Part shown: one piece after another, positions 22,161 through 31,293 of the stretch
Layout: each line of letters begins with the position of its first letter
How positions within the stretch are numbered: position 1 is the first letter of the stretch
NCBI RefSeq assembly: GCF_004349235.1
Contig: NZ_SMKY01000059.1
Span: 1-37,963, forward strand
Direction: 5' to 3'
From: Actinomadura darangshiensis
GTDB taxonomy: Bacteria; Actinomycetota; Actinomycetes; Streptosporangiales; Streptosporangiaceae
DNA length: 37,963 nt
Program-made: the position numbers and the translations under genes
Notes under the pieces: model-generated
Told to the model about the DNA's origin: nothing
Databases searched by the model: none
What the model saw: the letters and a program-made list of their open reading frames with translations, nothing else

Positions 22161-22934
22161 TTACGGACGCGTATGCGTCTCGGCCAGGAACTGACGCCAG
22201 GTCCGCTTCCCCACGGCGTGCTCGGGGGTCAGGTGGTGGCCCTCCCGGAAACCGCGGGCGGCGCCGCCGGGGAGCGGGATCGGGAGCCGCACGGGACGCC
22301 GCAGGCCCCGCGCTTTCAGGTAGTCCCGCATCATCTCCTCGGCCGTGAGGATCTCCGGGCCGCCCATGTCGTCGACCCGCCGCGCCGGACCCGCGCCGAG
22401 AGCCAGTCCGGCGAGCCGCTCCGCGACCTCGCCCGCGTCGATCGGCTGGTCGCGCAGCCCCTTCGGCAGCCCCGTGACGCCGGGCACCTTGGTGAGGACG
22501 TTGAAGACCGCGGCGGGGAGCGTGTGGAACTGCGTGGCCCGCAGGATCGTGTAGGGCAGTCCCGAATCCTCGATCAGCTTCTCCACCGCGAACTTCGCCT
22601 TGTAATAGCCGTAGGGGATCTTGTCGACGCCGACGATCGAGATGTAGACCAGGTGCGGGGCGCCCTGCCGGCGCGCCGCCTCGACCAGCTTCCGCGCGGC
22701 GGGCAGGTCCCGCTTGGGGTGGAGCGGATCGCTGGCGCAGTGCACGATCGTCTCGACGCCGCCGAGCGCCTCGTCGACGCCCTCGCCCGCCCAGAGATCG
22801 CCCTTGTGCCAGGTCACCCCGGCCTCCGGCTCCCTGGCGCGGCGGCTCAGCCCGTGCACGTCCGCCTTCGCCTCGGCCAGCCGCCGGGTCACCGGCGTGC
22901 CCAGCGTGCCGCTCGCCCCGGTCACGAGAATCAT
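22161..22934 (-). CDS. NAD(P)-binding NmrA-like / atypical SDR protein
   Basis: This 257-residue protein has a Rossmann fold. The dinucleotide motif VTGASGTLGTPVTRRL (residues 4-19) is followed by VHCASD, YISIVGVDKIPYGYYKAKF (about 117-135, with a Tyr-x-x-x-Lys-like spacing) and LPYTILRATQFH. The LR-x-TQFH block and the length are those of NmrA-like atypical short-chain dehydrogenases, many of which bind NADPH as sensors or act as reductases. The ATG at 22934 has AAGGAG eight bases upstream; an earlier in-frame ATG has none. A 16-bp palindrome lies 32 bases upstream. The substrate is unknown. Confidence 0.9.
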   Translation of the reverse strand: MILVTGASGTLGTPVTRRLAEAKADVHGLSRRAREPEAGVTWHKGDLWAGEGVDEALGGVETIVHCASDPLHPKRDLPAARKLVEAARRQGAPHLVYISIVGVDKIPYGYYKAKFAVEKLIEDSGLPYTILRATQFHTLPAAVFNVLTKVPGVTGLPKGLRDQPIDAGEVAERLAGLALGAGPARRVDDMGGPEILTAEEMMRDYLKARGLRRPVRLPIPLPGGAARGFREGHHLTPEHAVGKRTWRQFLAETHTRP

Positions 22935-22965
22935 GGTCGCTCCTTCATCAGCCGTCCGGATCACC

Positions 22966-22981
22966 GTCCGCCATGGCGGAC
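22966..22981. promoter_or_regulatory. 16-bp palindrome GTCCGCCATGGCGGAC upstream of the NmrA-like gene
   Basis: GTCCGCCATGGCGGAC is its own reverse complement and ends 32 bases before the start of the NmrA-like gene, where an operator would be expected. In GC-rich DNA a site of this size can arise by chance, so the call rests on position. Confidence 0.3.
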
Positions 22982-23024
22982 CGGCCCCGGCCCCTGGAAT
23001 GTGACATGCCCGTTCCGGCCGCCG

Positions 23025-23885
23025 TCACGACCGCCCGAAGACCTGCGGCGGCGGGACCGGTGCGACGATCTCCTCGCCGTCGTGCAGCGGCGCGGCGCCG
23101 GCGCAGAACGCGGCGAGGTCGCCGCCCTCGACCAGCCTGGCCCGGGCGAGGCCGCCCGCCGCGCGGCGGGTCAGCTCCGCCACCGGCAGCGGCTCGCGCG
23201 AGGCTGCCACGATGAGGTTGCCGAACCGGCGGCCCCGCAGCACGCCCGGGTCGCCCATCAGCAGCGTGTGCCGGAACACCGACCGGACGGTCGCGGTCGC
23301 CCGGCGGGCGAACGGCAGCCGGAAGCCGTCGGCGACGTTGGCCAGGTAGACGCCGCGGGGCCGCAGTACGCGCGCCGCGTCCAGGACGAACTCGCGGGTC
23401 GCGAGCTCCGGTGGCATCGACGCCCCGGCGAACGCGTCCATCACGACGAGATCGTCGGCCTCGTCGGCGAGCGCGGCCACCCCGGTGCGCCCGTCGGTGA
23501 TCCGGATCCGCAGGCCGGGGACGCCCTTCACCGGGAGCTGCTCGCGGACGAGCTGCACCAGCTCCGCGTCCGGCTCCAGCACGACCTGCCGCGACCCGGG
23601 CCGCGTCGCGGCGATGTAGCGGGGCAGCGTGCAGCCGGCGCCGCCGACGTGGACCGCGTCGAACGCCTCGCCGCCCGGCCCGAGGGAGTCGACCACGTCG
23701 CCGATGAGCCGCATGTACTCGAAGTCGAGGTAGGTGGGATCGGACAGGTTCACATAGGACTGCGGGACGCCGTCGACGAGCAGCATCCAGCCGCCGTCGC
23801 GGTCGGCGTCCCGCAGCAGCTCGGCCTCCCCGCCGGCGATCGTGTACGTCCGCGGCCGGGGGCCGTGCCTGCCCTTGCGTGCCAT
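23025..23885 (-). CDS. Spermidine synthase-like methyltransferase-fold protein
   Basis: This 286-residue protein has the fold of spermidine synthases: a beta-hairpin start (LLVDGVPQSYVNLSDPTYLD), the nucleotide-binding VHVGGAGCTLPRYIA (about residues 80-95), VVLEPDAELVQLVREQL and the acidic VVMDAFAG (about 148). The true enzymes carry a D-x-x-D-P-x-G-P active-site loop. Here the loop reads DAFAGASMPPEL, so polyamine synthesis is unlikely and another methyl or aminopropyl transfer is possible. I chose the ATG at 23885 over a GTG three codons earlier; GGGTGGAGG precedes it. It is a single-gene unit downstream of the peptide importer. Confidence 0.85.
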   Translation of the reverse strand: MARKGRHGPRPRTYTIAGGEAELLRDADRDGGWMLLVDGVPQSYVNLSDPTYLDFEYMRLIGDVVDSLGPGGEAFDAVHVGGAGCTLPRYIAATRPGSRQVVLEPDAELVQLVREQLPVKGVPGLRIRITDGRTGVAALADEADDLVVMDAFAGASMPPELATREFVLDAARVLRPRGVYLANVADGFRLPFARRATATVRSVFRHTLLMGDPGVLRGRRFGNLIVAASREPLPVAELTRRAAGGLARARLVEGGDLAAFCAGAAPLHDGEEIVAPVPPPQVFGRS

Positions 23886-23928
23886 GGCCTCCACCCTACG
23901 GACCGTGCTCGGCGAGGCCGGCGGTACC

Positions 23929-24948
23929 TCAGGTTTGTTCTGTCAGCGCCGGTTCCGCCGCGAAATGGCAGGCGCTGGGGTGGGCCGACCCGTCCCGTTC
24001 CTCCAGGACCGGCTCCTGCTCGGCGCAGAGGTCCTGCGCCTTCCAGCAGCGGGTGCGGAACCGGCAGCCGGACGGCGGGTCCAGCGGCGACGGCGGCTCC
24101 CCCTCCAGCTGGATCTGGCCCGCCCACCCGGACGCGTCCGGGTCGGGCACGGGAACCGCCGACAGCAGCGCCTGCGTGTACGGGTGCGTCGGATGCTCGT
24201 AGATCTGGGCCTCGTCGCCCGTCTCCACGACCTTGCCCAGGTACATGACGGCGATGCGGTCGGAGATGTGGCGGACGGCCGCCAGGTCGTGCGCGATGAA
24301 CACGTACGCCAGGCCGAATTCGCGCTGCAGCTCGGCGAGCAGGTTCATCACCTGCGCCTGGACGGACACGTCCAGCGCCGACACCGGCTCGTCGCACACG
24401 ATGACGTCGGGACGCAGCGCCAGGGCGCGGGCGATCCCGACCCGCTGGCGCTGCCCGCCGGAGAACTGGTGCGGGTAGCGGTTGACGTGGCCCGGGTCGA
24501 GGCCGACGACCTCCAGCAGCTCCTGGACGCGCTTGCGCCGCTCCCCCTTCGGCGCCGCCTCGGGGTGGATCGCGAACGGCTCCCCCACGATGTCGCCGAC
24601 CGTCATCCGCGGGTTGAGCGAGGAGTAGGGGTCCTGCATCACCATCTGGATGCGGCGGCGCAGCGCCCGCAGCTCGCCCTTCGGCAGCGCGAAGACGTCG
24701 CGGCCGTCGAAGCGGACCGTCCCGGCGGACGGGCGCTCGGCGGCGAGGAGCAGCTTCGCCAGCGTCGACTTCCCGCACCCGGACTCGCCGACGACGCCGA
24801 GGGTCTCGCCGCGGCGCAGCTCCAGGTCCACACCGTCCACGGCCTTGACGTGCCCGACGGCGCGCTTGACCACGATGCCGCGGGTCACCGGGTAGTGCTT
24901 GACGAGCCCCTCGACCTGGAGGATCGGCCCGTCACTCGGTTCCGGCAC
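23929..24948 (-). CDS. Oligopeptide ABC importer ATP-binding protein (OppF/DppF type)
   Basis: This 339-residue ATPase has Walker [10 protein letters not shown] (residues 54-62), [17 protein letters not shown], signature [15 protein letters not shown], Walker [15 protein letters not shown] and [13 protein letters not shown]. It ends with the oligopeptide-type C-terminal extension [17 protein letters not shown] and a Cys-containing tail ([17 protein letters not shown]), which in relatives can hold an iron-sulfur cluster. [10 protein letters not shown] and the tail place it in the OppF/DppF branch. The GTG at 24948 has a strong GAGGAGGT and overlaps the other ATPase gene by 17 bases. It is the last gene of the five-gene importer operon. 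Confidence 0.95.
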   Translation of the reverse strand: MPEPSDGPILQVEGLVKHYPVTRGIVVKRAVGHVKAVDGVDLELRRGETLGVVGESGCGKSTLAKLLLAAERPSAGTVRFDGRDVFALPKGELRALRRRIQMVMQDPYSSLNPRMTVGDIVGEPFAIHPEAAPKGERRKRVQELLEVVGLDPGHVNRYPHQFSGGQRQRVGIARALALRPDVIVCDEPVSALDVSVQAQVMNLLAELQREFGLAYVFIAHDLAAVRHISDRIAVMYLGKVVETGDEAQIYEHPTHPYTQALLSAVPVPDPDASGWAGQIQLEGEPPSPLDPPSGCRFRTRCWKAQDLCAEQEPVLEERDGSAHPSACHFAAEPALTEQT

Positions 24949-25966
24949 CGTAGACCTCCTCGGCGAAGTGGCAGGCGGCGTCGTGCCCGGGCGCGACGGT
25001 GACGAGCGGCGGGCTCTCCGCCGAGCAGACCGCCTCCGCGCGGGGGCAGCGCGGCTGGAACGGGCAGCCGGGCGGCAGCGCGGCCGGGTTCGGCGGCGCC
25101 CCCTTGATCGGGACGAGCGCGTCGCCGCGCCGGTCGAGCCGCGGCACCGACGCCAGCAGCCCCTTGGTGTAGGGGTGGGCGGGCCGCGCGTACAGGTCCC
25201 GGGCCGGCGACTGCTCGGCGACCGACCCGGCGTACATGACGACGATCCGGTCCGCGACGCCGGCGACGACGCCGAGGTCGTGGGTGATCAGCACCATGCC
25301 CATCCGCAGCTCGTCCTGGATCTCGGCCAGCAGCCGCATGATCTGCGCCTGCACGGTCACGTCGAGCGCGGTGGTCGGCTCGTCGGCGATCAGCACGTCC
25401 GGGTCCAGCGCCAGCGCCATCGCGATCATGATGCGCTGCCGCATGCCGCCGGAGAACTGGTGCGGGTAGTCGCCGAGCCGCTTGGCGGCCGACGGGATGC
25501 GCACCCGCTCCATCAGCTCGACGGCCTTGTCCCGGGACGCCCGCCGGCCGAGCCCGCGGTGCACCCGGTACATCTCGCGGATCTGGTCGCCGACGGTGAA
25601 GACCGGGTTCAGCGCGCTCAGCGCGTCCTGGAAGATCATCGAGATGCGGTCGCCGCGGTAGGCGCGGCGGCGCCGCTCGGGCAGGCCGAGCAGTTCCTCG
25701 CCGCGCAGCCGCACCGAGCCGCGCTCGATGCGGGCGGGCGGCATGTCGAGGATGCCCATGACGGCCTGCGCCGCCACGCTCTTGCCCGATCCCGACTCGC
25801 CGAGGATCGCGAGCGTCTCCCCCTCGGCGAGCGTGTACGACAGGCCGTTCACGGCGTGGACGTCCTGGTCCCGCACGCGGAACCGGACGTGCAGGTCGTC
25901 GACCTCCAGCAGCGGTGCTCCCGGGCGGGGCGCCGGTACCGGGTCGTCCTTCAGCTCCGCGGTCAT
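24932..25966 (-). CDS. Oligopeptide ABC importer ATP-binding protein (OppD/DppD type)
   Basis: This 344-residue ATPase has Walker [10 protein letters not shown] (residues 56-64), [17 protein letters not shown], signature [15 protein letters not shown], Walker [15 protein letters not shown] and [13 protein letters not shown]. The tail is typical of the OppD branch: [16 protein letters not shown] and the cysteine pattern [14 protein letters not shown] with a later CHF. Together with the second ATPase it should form the heterodimer that drives peptide import. The gene lies 22 bases downstream of the second permease and overlaps the other ATPase gene. Confidence 0.95.
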   Translation of the reverse strand: MTAELKDDPVPAPRPGAPLLEVDDLHVRFRVRDQDVHAVNGLSYTLAEGETLAILGESGSGKSVAAQAVMGILDMPPARIERGSVRLRGEELLGLPERRRRAYRGDRISMIFQDALSALNPVFTVGDQIREMYRVHRGLGRRASRDKAVELMERVRIPSAAKRLGDYPHQFSGGMRQRIMIAMALALDPDVLIADEPTTALDVTVQAQIMRLLAEIQDELRMGMVLITHDLGVVAGVADRIVVMYAGSVAEQSPARDLYARPAHPYTKGLLASVPRLDRRGDALVPIKGAPPNPAALPPGCPFQPRCPRAEAVCSAESPPLVTVAPGHDAACHFAEEVYGAGTE

Positions 25967-25988
25967 GGCGTGGTCCTGGTCATGGCGA

Positions 25989-26951
25989 TCACCGCAGCTT
26001 CGGGTCGAGGGCGTCGCGGACGGCGTCGCCGAGCAGCAGGAAGCTCAGCACCGTGGCCGACAGGAACACCGCGGGGAAGATCAGCAGGTGCGGGTGGTCG
26101 ATGAAGGAGTCCTTCGCCTGGTTCAGCTGGAGCCCCCAGGACACCTGCGGGTACTGCAGGCCGACGCCGAGGAAGTCCAGGGTCGCCTCGCCCACGATCA
26201 CGTGGCCGATGTTGAGGGTGGCGATCACGATCACCGGCGCGATCGCGTTCGGCAGGACGTGCCGGGTCATGATGCGCCCGTCGGACGCGCCGAGCAGCCG
26301 CGCGGCCTGCACGTAGTCGGCGTCCCGGACGGAGATGACCTGCCCCCGCATGATGCGGATCATCGTCGTCCAGCCCAGCAGCACCAGCACCAGCGTCATC
26401 GCCCACACCCCGTGCGAGGGGAACGCGACCAGGATGACCGTGGCGCCGAGCACGAACGGCAGCCCGAAGAAGATGTCGGTGAGCCGGGCGATCAGCGTGT
26501 CCAGGATGCCGCCGTAGTACCCGGCGAGCATCCCGAACACCATCGCGATCAGCAGCGCGAACGCAGTGACCGCGACACCGATCAGCAGCGTCGGGCGGGC
26601 GCCGTGCACGACGTGCGCGTAGTAGTCGCAGCCCGCGAGGTCGGTGCCGAACCAGTGGTCGCCGGACGGCCCCAGCTTGGAGTCGTTCGGGTCGCAGCCC
26701 TCGTTGACGCCCGTGGCGGTGAACAGCCTCGGCACGGCGGCCATGACCGTCACCACCGCGAGGACCGCCACCGAGCCCCAGAAGATCCAGCGGCGCCGCA
26801 GGTCGTGCCACGCGTCGTCCCACAGGGACGCCCGGCCCAGCTCGCCGCCGGCGACCGCGACCGCGGCGGCGCTCGCGGCGGGCGCGCCGGCGTCCGGGGC
26901 CGTTTCGGGCTCCAGCACCGGCGGCCCGGCGTCGGGTTGTTCGCTCTTCAT
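25989..26951 (-). CDS. Oligopeptide ABC importer permease (OppC/DppC type)
   Basis: This 320-residue permease has a Pro/Ala-rich cytoplasmic tail of about 50 residues, a first membrane segment at about 55-75, an extracellular stretch containing GPSGDHWFGTDLAGCDYYAH (the OppC-type motif) and five further segments. The EAA loop AARLLGASDGRIMTRHVLP contacts the ATPase. FFGLPFVLGATVILVAF and LDFLGVGLQYPQVSWG are also typical of the family. It lies 10 bases downstream of the first permease. Its role is to form the membrane channel with the OppB-type partner for short peptides or similar ligands. Confidence 0.95.
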   Translation of the reverse strand: MKSEQPDAGPPVLEPETAPDAGAPAASAAAVAVAGGELGRASLWDDAWHDLRRRWIFWGSVAVLAVVTVMAAVPRLFTATGVNEGCDPNDSKLGPSGDHWFGTDLAGCDYYAHVVHGARPTLLIGVAVTAFALLIAMVFGMLAGYYGGILDTLIARLTDIFFGLPFVLGATVILVAFPSHGVWAMTLVLVLLGWTTMIRIMRGQVISVRDADYVQAARLLGASDGRIMTRHVLPNAIAPVIVIATLNIGHVIVGEATLDFLGVGLQYPQVSWGLQLNQAKDSFIDHPHLLIFPAVFLSATVLSFLLLGDAVRDALDPKLR

Positions 26952-26961
26952 GCCCCCCGCC

Positions 26962-27888
26962 TCACTCGTACCTGATCCGCGGGTCGAGCACCCCGTAGAG
27001 CAGGTCCACGACCAGGTTGACCAGCAGGAAGATCAGCACCAGCACGGTGACCGCGCCGACCACCACCGGGCCCTCCTTCAGCTGGATCGACAGGAACACC
27101 TGCTGCCCGATGCCCGGCAGGTTGAAGATGCCCTCGGTGACGATCGCGCCGGCCATCAGGTTGCCGAAGTCGACACCGAGGTAGGTCACCACCGGGATCA
27201 GCGAGTTGCGCAGCGCGTGCCGGCCGACCACCCGCGTCCGCGACAGCCCCTTGGCGTTCGCGGTCCGCACGTAGTCGGCCCGCAGGTTCTCCGACAGGCT
27301 CGTCCGGGTCAGCCGCGCCACGTAGGACAGGCCGAGCGAGCCGAGGACGATCCCGGGCAGCAGGTAGCTCATCGGCCAGCCGTCGTCCGTCCCGGCCGTG
27401 GGGAAGATCTGCCAGTGCAGCCCGAACAGGATCTGCGCGACGTACCCGAGGACGAACACCGGAACGGCGATCACCAGCGTCGTCCCGCCGAGGACGAGGG
27501 TGTCGGCGAACTTGCCCCGGCGCAGGCCGGCCCACGTCCCGAGCAGCATCCCGACGACCATCTCGAAGACCCAGGCGGTGACCGCGAGCTGCGCGGTCAC
27601 CGTCCAGCGTCCGCTGAGCATCTCCGACACGCTCTGGCCGGTGTAGTTCTCGCCCAGGTCGCCCTGGACGAGGCCCCACATGTACTTCGCGTACTGCAGC
27701 AGCAGCGGGTCGTTCAGGTTGTACCGGTCCCGGAGCGTCTGCAGGACGTTGTCCGGGACCGGTTTGTCCCCGGCGAGCGCCTGGATCGGGTCGCCCGGCA
27801 GCGCGAACACCATCGCGTAGATGAGCAGCGTGGTGCCGATGAAGACGGGGACCGCCTGCAGGAGCCGCCGTAGGACATAGCGCCACAT
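26962..27888 (-). CDS. Oligopeptide ABC importer permease (OppB/DppB type)
   Basis: This 308-residue permease starts MWRYVLRRLLQAVPVFIGTT, the usual OppB opening, with its first membrane segment at about 9-29. It has PGDPIQALAG, GDLGENYTGQSVSEML and an EAA loop TANAKGLSRTRVVGRHALR. Five more hydrophobic segments follow, with FNLPGIGQQVFLSIQ near the end. It lies 6 bases downstream of the receptor gene stop. With the OppC-type permease it should form the transport channel. Confidence 0.95.
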   Translation of the reverse strand: MWRYVLRRLLQAVPVFIGTTLLIYAMVFALPGDPIQALAGDKPVPDNVLQTLRDRYNLNDPLLLQYAKYMWGLVQGDLGENYTGQSVSEMLSGRWTVTAQLAVTAWVFEMVVGMLLGTWAGLRRGKFADTLVLGGTTLVIAVPVFVLGYVAQILFGLHWQIFPTAGTDDGWPMSYLLPGIVLGSLGLSYVARLTRTSLSENLRADYVRTANAKGLSRTRVVGRHALRNSLIPVVTYLGVDFGNLMAGAIVTEGIFNLPGIGQQVFLSIQLKEGPVVVGAVTVLVLIFLLVNLVVDLLYGVLDPRIRYE

Positions 27889-27894
27889 CGCCGG

Positions 27895-29511
27895 CTACTT
27901 CACCGTCACATCGGTGGCGATCAGACCCGTCGAGTACGGGGTGATCGTGACGTTGTCCACGTTCTTCGAGCGGCCGCCCTGGCCCGCCCACGTCCAGAGC
28001 GGGATCATCGGCATCTCGCGGATGGCGACGTCCTCGGCCTGGTTGTAGACGGCCATGGCCTGCTGCTGGTCGGCCGTCTTGTTGGCCTTCGCGATGAGTT
28101 CCGTGAACTCCTTGCTCTCCCATCCCATGCGGTTGTCAAGACCCCACATGCCCTCCAGGTAGTTCTGGGGGCTCGGGTAGTCGGCCTCCCAGTTCTGCCG
28201 GTACGGGCCCTTCTCCCCGTGGTCGCTCAGCATGGAGAAGTAGTCGGACGCCGGAACCTGCCGGAACTGGATGTCCTTGATGCCGAGGTTGTCGCGCAGG
28301 GAGTTGGCGACGATCCGCATCCACTGCGCGTAGGTCGGCTGCGAGTTGGAGAAGTACAGCTCCAGCGTCCCCTTGAACCCGCCGGACTTGGCGTACAGCT
28401 CCTTGGCCTTGGCCGGGTTGTAGGTGCACAGCTCACCGCACGCGTTGTCGCGGTGGCCGGGGATGATGGACGGGATCAGCGAGTCGGCGGGGAAGAAGTC
28501 GCCGTTGTAGACCGCCTTGTTGATGCCCTGCCGGTCGATGGCCATGGAGATGGCCTTGCGCAGGTCCGGGTTGTCGAACCGCTTGTCGAACAGCGGGAAG
28601 CCCAGGTAGTCGGTCGTGCTCATCTTCCGGGCGAGGAACTTGTCGCCGAGCAGCCGCTTGGCCTCGGGGACCTTGGCGGACGGGATGGTCTGCAGCACGT
28701 CGATCCGGCCGGCCCGCAGGTCGGTGTAGGCGGTGTCGGCGCTGGCGTAGCTCTTCCAGGTCACGCCCTTGTTCTTCGGCTTGCGCGCACCGGTGTAGCC
28801 GGGGAACGCGACGAGCTTGACCTGCTTGTTGCGCTCCCAGTTCCCGTCCATCTTGTACGGGCCGTTGCCGATCGGGTGGTCGTCGAACGCCTTCGGGTCC
28901 TTGAGCCCGGCCTTCGGCATCGGCGCGTACGCCGGGTAGGTCAGCAGCAGCGGGAACTGGCTGAACGGGTCGTTCAGCGTCACCTTGAGCGTGTTCTGGT
29001 CGACGACCTCGAGCCCGGAGAGCTTGTCGGCCTTCGGCTTGGCGTCCTCGTCCTCGGGGTTCAGCTCGCCGTACCCCTTGATGTAGGAGAAGTAGCTGTT
29101 GGCGCCCATGGCGTTCGGCCCGTACGCGGCGTAGTTCCACGAGTCGGCGAAGCTCTGCGCCGTCACCGGCTCCCCGTTGTGGAACTTCTGGCCCGCCTTG
29201 ACCTTGACCGTCCACACCTTCTGGTCGTCCGAGGTGACCGAATCGGCGGCCAGCGGGACGGCCTTGCCGTCCTTGGACAGCGTCATCAGGTTGTCGAACA
29301 GCTCGGTGATCACGTCGAAGGAGTAGCTGCTCGTGGTGTTGGCGGGCAGCAGGTGGTCGGGCTCGGAGTGGCCCACGGTGAACGTGCCGTCGCCCGCCGC
29401 GGCGTCGTCGCCGCCGCAGGCCGACAGGCCGAGCGACGCGGCCAGCGCCACCGCGGCGAGCCCCGCGGCCTTCCGCCGGACACCCCTTCCGGCACCCCTC
29501 TGGCTCCTCAT
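27895..29511 (-). CDS. Peptide-binding lipoprotein receptor (solute-binding protein family 5)
   Basis: This 538-residue receptor has a twin-arginine-like basic start and a lipobox LGLSAC with the lipidated cysteine at residue 32. The mature protein follows the family 5 plan: SEPDHLLPANTTSSYSF, VTELFDNLMTLSKDGK-like region, FHNGEPVTAQSFADSWNYA, NGPYKMDGNWERNKQVKL, AISMAIDRQGINKAVYNG and NWEADYPSPQNYLEGMW. Receptors of this family bind di- or oligopeptides. The ATG at 29511 is preceded by a strong GAGGAGGAGC; the longer frame has none. It leads the importer operon and is divergent from the M20 peptidase. Confidence 0.95.
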   Translation of the reverse strand: MRSQRGAGRGVRRKAAGLAAVALAASLGLSACGGDDAAAGDGTFTVGHSEPDHLLPANTTSSYSFDVITELFDNLMTLSKDGKAVPLAADSVTSDDQKVWTVKVKAGQKFHNGEPVTAQSFADSWNYAAYGPNAMGANSYFSYIKGYGELNPEDEDAKPKADKLSGLEVVDQNTLKVTLNDPFSQFPLLLTYPAYAPMPKAGLKDPKAFDDHPIGNGPYKMDGNWERNKQVKLVAFPGYTGARKPKNKGVTWKSYASADTAYTDLRAGRIDVLQTIPSAKVPEAKRLLGDKFLARKMSTTDYLGFPLFDKRFDNPDLRKAISMAIDRQGINKAVYNGDFFPADSLIPSIIPGHRDNACGELCTYNPAKAKELYAKSGGFKGTLELYFSNSQPTYAQWMRIVANSLRDNLGIKDIQFRQVPASDYFSMLSDHGEKGPYRQNWEADYPSPQNYLEGMWGLDNRMGWESKEFTELIAKANKTADQQQAMAVYNQAEDVAIREMPMIPLWTWAGQGGRSKNVDNVTITPYSTGLIATDVTVK

Positions 29512-29661
29512 GCTCCTCCTCGGCCCCTGTTTCGCTGTGTCGTGCCGCGGGCCGATGGCCGCCCGCCGCACCTAGATTGCTGGCAGCGTCGTCCCCACCA
29601 TGACGGTTTGGGTACGGCTATGGCCGAGTCGAAACCGGATCGATACGTTCTTGATCATTCG

Positions 29662-29689
29662 TTGACACAGGTCAGCGAGGGAGCAAAAT
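29662..29689 (+). promoter_or_regulatory. Predicted promoter of the M20 peptidase gene
   Basis: TTGACA (29662-29667), a perfect -35 box, is followed after 16 bases by CAAAAT (29684-29689), four of six matches to TATAAT. Transcription would begin near 29696, leaving a leader of about 24 bases with GGAAGGGA (29703-29710) before the GTG at 29720. The ATG inside the -10 box (29688) is then upstream of the transcript and not a start codon. The remaining divergent stretch to 29512 holds no assignable promoter for the receptor gene. Confidence 0.5.
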
Positions 29690-29719
29690 GAAGGGTCGTT
29701 GCGGAAGGGACTCACGGGG

Positions 29720-31078
29720 GTGCGGGTGCGCGACAACACGGCGGACAGGGCGGCGGCGGCCGCGGCGGACGGCGACGCGGCCGAGTGGGCAGGCGCCGAC
29801 GCGGCGGCGATCTGCGCGGACCTGATCAGGTTCGACACCGTGAACCGGGGCGAGGGCGACGCGCGGCCGGAACGCCCCGCCGCCGAGCACGTCGCGGCGC
29901 TGCTGGACGAGGCCGGCGTGCCGGCGAAGATCGTCGAGTCGGCGCCCGGCCGCGCGAGCGTGCTCGCCCGCGTCCCCGGGACCGACCCGTCGCATCCGGC
30001 GTTCCTGGTCCACGGGCACCTGGACGTGGTGCCCGCCGACCCGGCGGACTGGGCCGTCGCGCCGTTCTCCGGCGAGGTGCGGGACGGGTGCGTGTGGGGG
30101 CGCGGCGCGGTCGACATGAAGGGCAGCCTCGCGATGACGCTCGCGGCCGTCCGGCGGCGGCTGCGCGAGGGGCGGCGCACGCGCGGCGACCTGGTCCTGG
30201 CGTTCCTCGCCGACGAGGAGTGCACCGGCGAGTACGGCTCCCGGTACGTGGCGCGCGAGCACCGCGGGTTCTTCGACGGCTGCACGGAGGCGATCAGCGA
30301 GTCCGGCGGGTTCAGCGTGGACGCCGGCGGGACGCGGATCTACCCGATCGCGACCGGCGAGCGCGGCACCACGTGGATGAGGCTGACGGCGCGCGGCACC
30401 GCCGGGCACGGGTCCAAGCCGGCGCCCGACAACGCGGTCGCCGAGATCGCGCACGCGGTGTCCCGGCTGGCGGCCTACGAGTGGCCCGTCCGGCTGACGG
30501 CCGGGGTGCGGGCGCTCCTGGACGGGCTCGCGGACGCGCTCGGCACCACCATCGACCACGACCGCCTGGACGCGGAGGCCGCGCGCCTCGGCCGCGCCGG
30601 GCACCTGTTCGCCGGGACGATCCGCAACTCGGCGAACCCGACCCGCCTCGACGCCGGCTACAAGGTCAACGTCGTGCCGGGCACGGCGACGGCGCAGGTC
30701 GACGGCCGGTACCTGCCCGGCACGGGCGAGGAGTTCCTCGCCACGGTCGACCGGCTGCTCGGCCCGAAGGTCGCCCGCGAGTTCATCAACTACGAGGAGG
30801 CGCCCGCCGCCGACCCGGCCGGCCCGACCTTCGCCGCCCTCGCGGGCGCGCTGCGCGCCGAGGACCCGCTCGCCCGGCCCGTCCCGTACGTGATGGCGGG
30901 CGGCACCGACGCGAAGTCCTTCAACCGGATCGGCATCACGAGCTTCGGCTTCGCGCCGCTGCTGCTCGGCCCGGAACTCGACTACTTCGGGATGTTCCAC
31001 GGCGTGGACGAGCGGGTCCCCCTGGACGGCCTCGCCTTCGGCACCCGCGTCCTCGACCGCTTCCTCGACACCCGCTAG
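29720..31078 (+). CDS. M20-family metallopeptidase (dipeptidase/deacylase type)
   Basis: This 452-residue enzyme has the metal and catalytic residues of family M20: HGHLDVVP with His100, Asp102 beside it, GRGAVDMKG with Asp132, DEECTGEYGS with Glu166/Glu167 and a C-terminal MFHGVDERVPL histidine (about residue 427). A dimerisation domain interrupts it around residues 205-320. Such enzymes cleave dipeptides or N-acyl amino acids with two zinc or cobalt ions. I chose the GTG at 29720 because GGAAGGGA lies 9 bases upstream; a TTG at 29699 is also in frame. Divergence from the peptide importer suggests it digests imported peptides. Its stop overlaps the convergent DUF5988 gene in CTAG. Confidence 0.93.
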   Translation: MRVRDNTADRAAAAAADGDAAEWAGADAAAICADLIRFDTVNRGEGDARPERPAAEHVAALLDEAGVPAKIVESAPGRASVLARVPGTDPSHPAFLVHGHLDVVPADPADWAVAPFSGEVRDGCVWGRGAVDMKGSLAMTLAAVRRRLREGRRTRGDLVLAFLADEECTGEYGSRYVAREHRGFFDGCTEAISESGGFSVDAGGTRIYPIATGERGTTWMRLTARGTAGHGSKPAPDNAVAEIAHAVSRLAAYEWPVRLTAGVRALLDGLADALGTTIDHDRLDAEAARLGRAGHLFAGTIRNSANPTRLDAGYKVNVVPGTATAQVDGRYLPGTGEEFLATVDRLLGPKVAREFINYEEAPAADPAGPTFAALAGALRAEDPLARPVPYVMAGGTDAKSFNRIGITSFGFAPLLLGPELDYFGMFHGVDERVPLDGLAFGTRVLDRFLDTR

Positions 31079-31287
31079 ACGGAGCCGGGGGTGGCGGTGC
31101 GCCCCGACCACCGGAACACCGGGAGCCTGCCCTCCGGGGTGTCCTGGTGCCGGGACGTCGCCTTGAAGTGCTCGTATCCGCCGCGGAAGGGAAGCCTCAG
31201 CTCGACGCCGGGCGGGGTGATCCCGACGATCCGGCGGGGCAGGTCCGCGGGACCGCCTTCCAGGAAGGCCTTCAACGAGGTGTCCAT
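31075..31287 (-). CDS. DUF5988-like small protein
   Basis: This 70-residue protein matches, from memory, the pattern of the actinobacterial DUF5988 family: FLEGGPADLPRRIV near the start, RGGYEHFKATSRHQ in the middle and LPVFRWSGRT at the end. No function is established, and no signal peptide or membrane segment is present. The ATG at 31287 has no ribosome site; GACCAT lies six bases before it, so it may be leaderless. It is convergent with the M20 peptidase and their stops share CTAG. Confidence 0.7.
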   Translation of the reverse strand: MDTSLKAFLEGGPADLPRRIVGITPPGVELRLPFRGGYEHFKATSRHQDTPEGRLPVFRWSGRTATPGSV

Positions 31288-31293
31288 GGACGG

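Noticed and set aside
29688..29825. ATG-started short frame after AGGGAGC, out of frame with the M20 peptidase
   Set aside because: The ATG lies inside the predicted -10 box (CAAAAT after TTGACA), so it would be upstream of the transcript. The product is Arg-rich without similarity.
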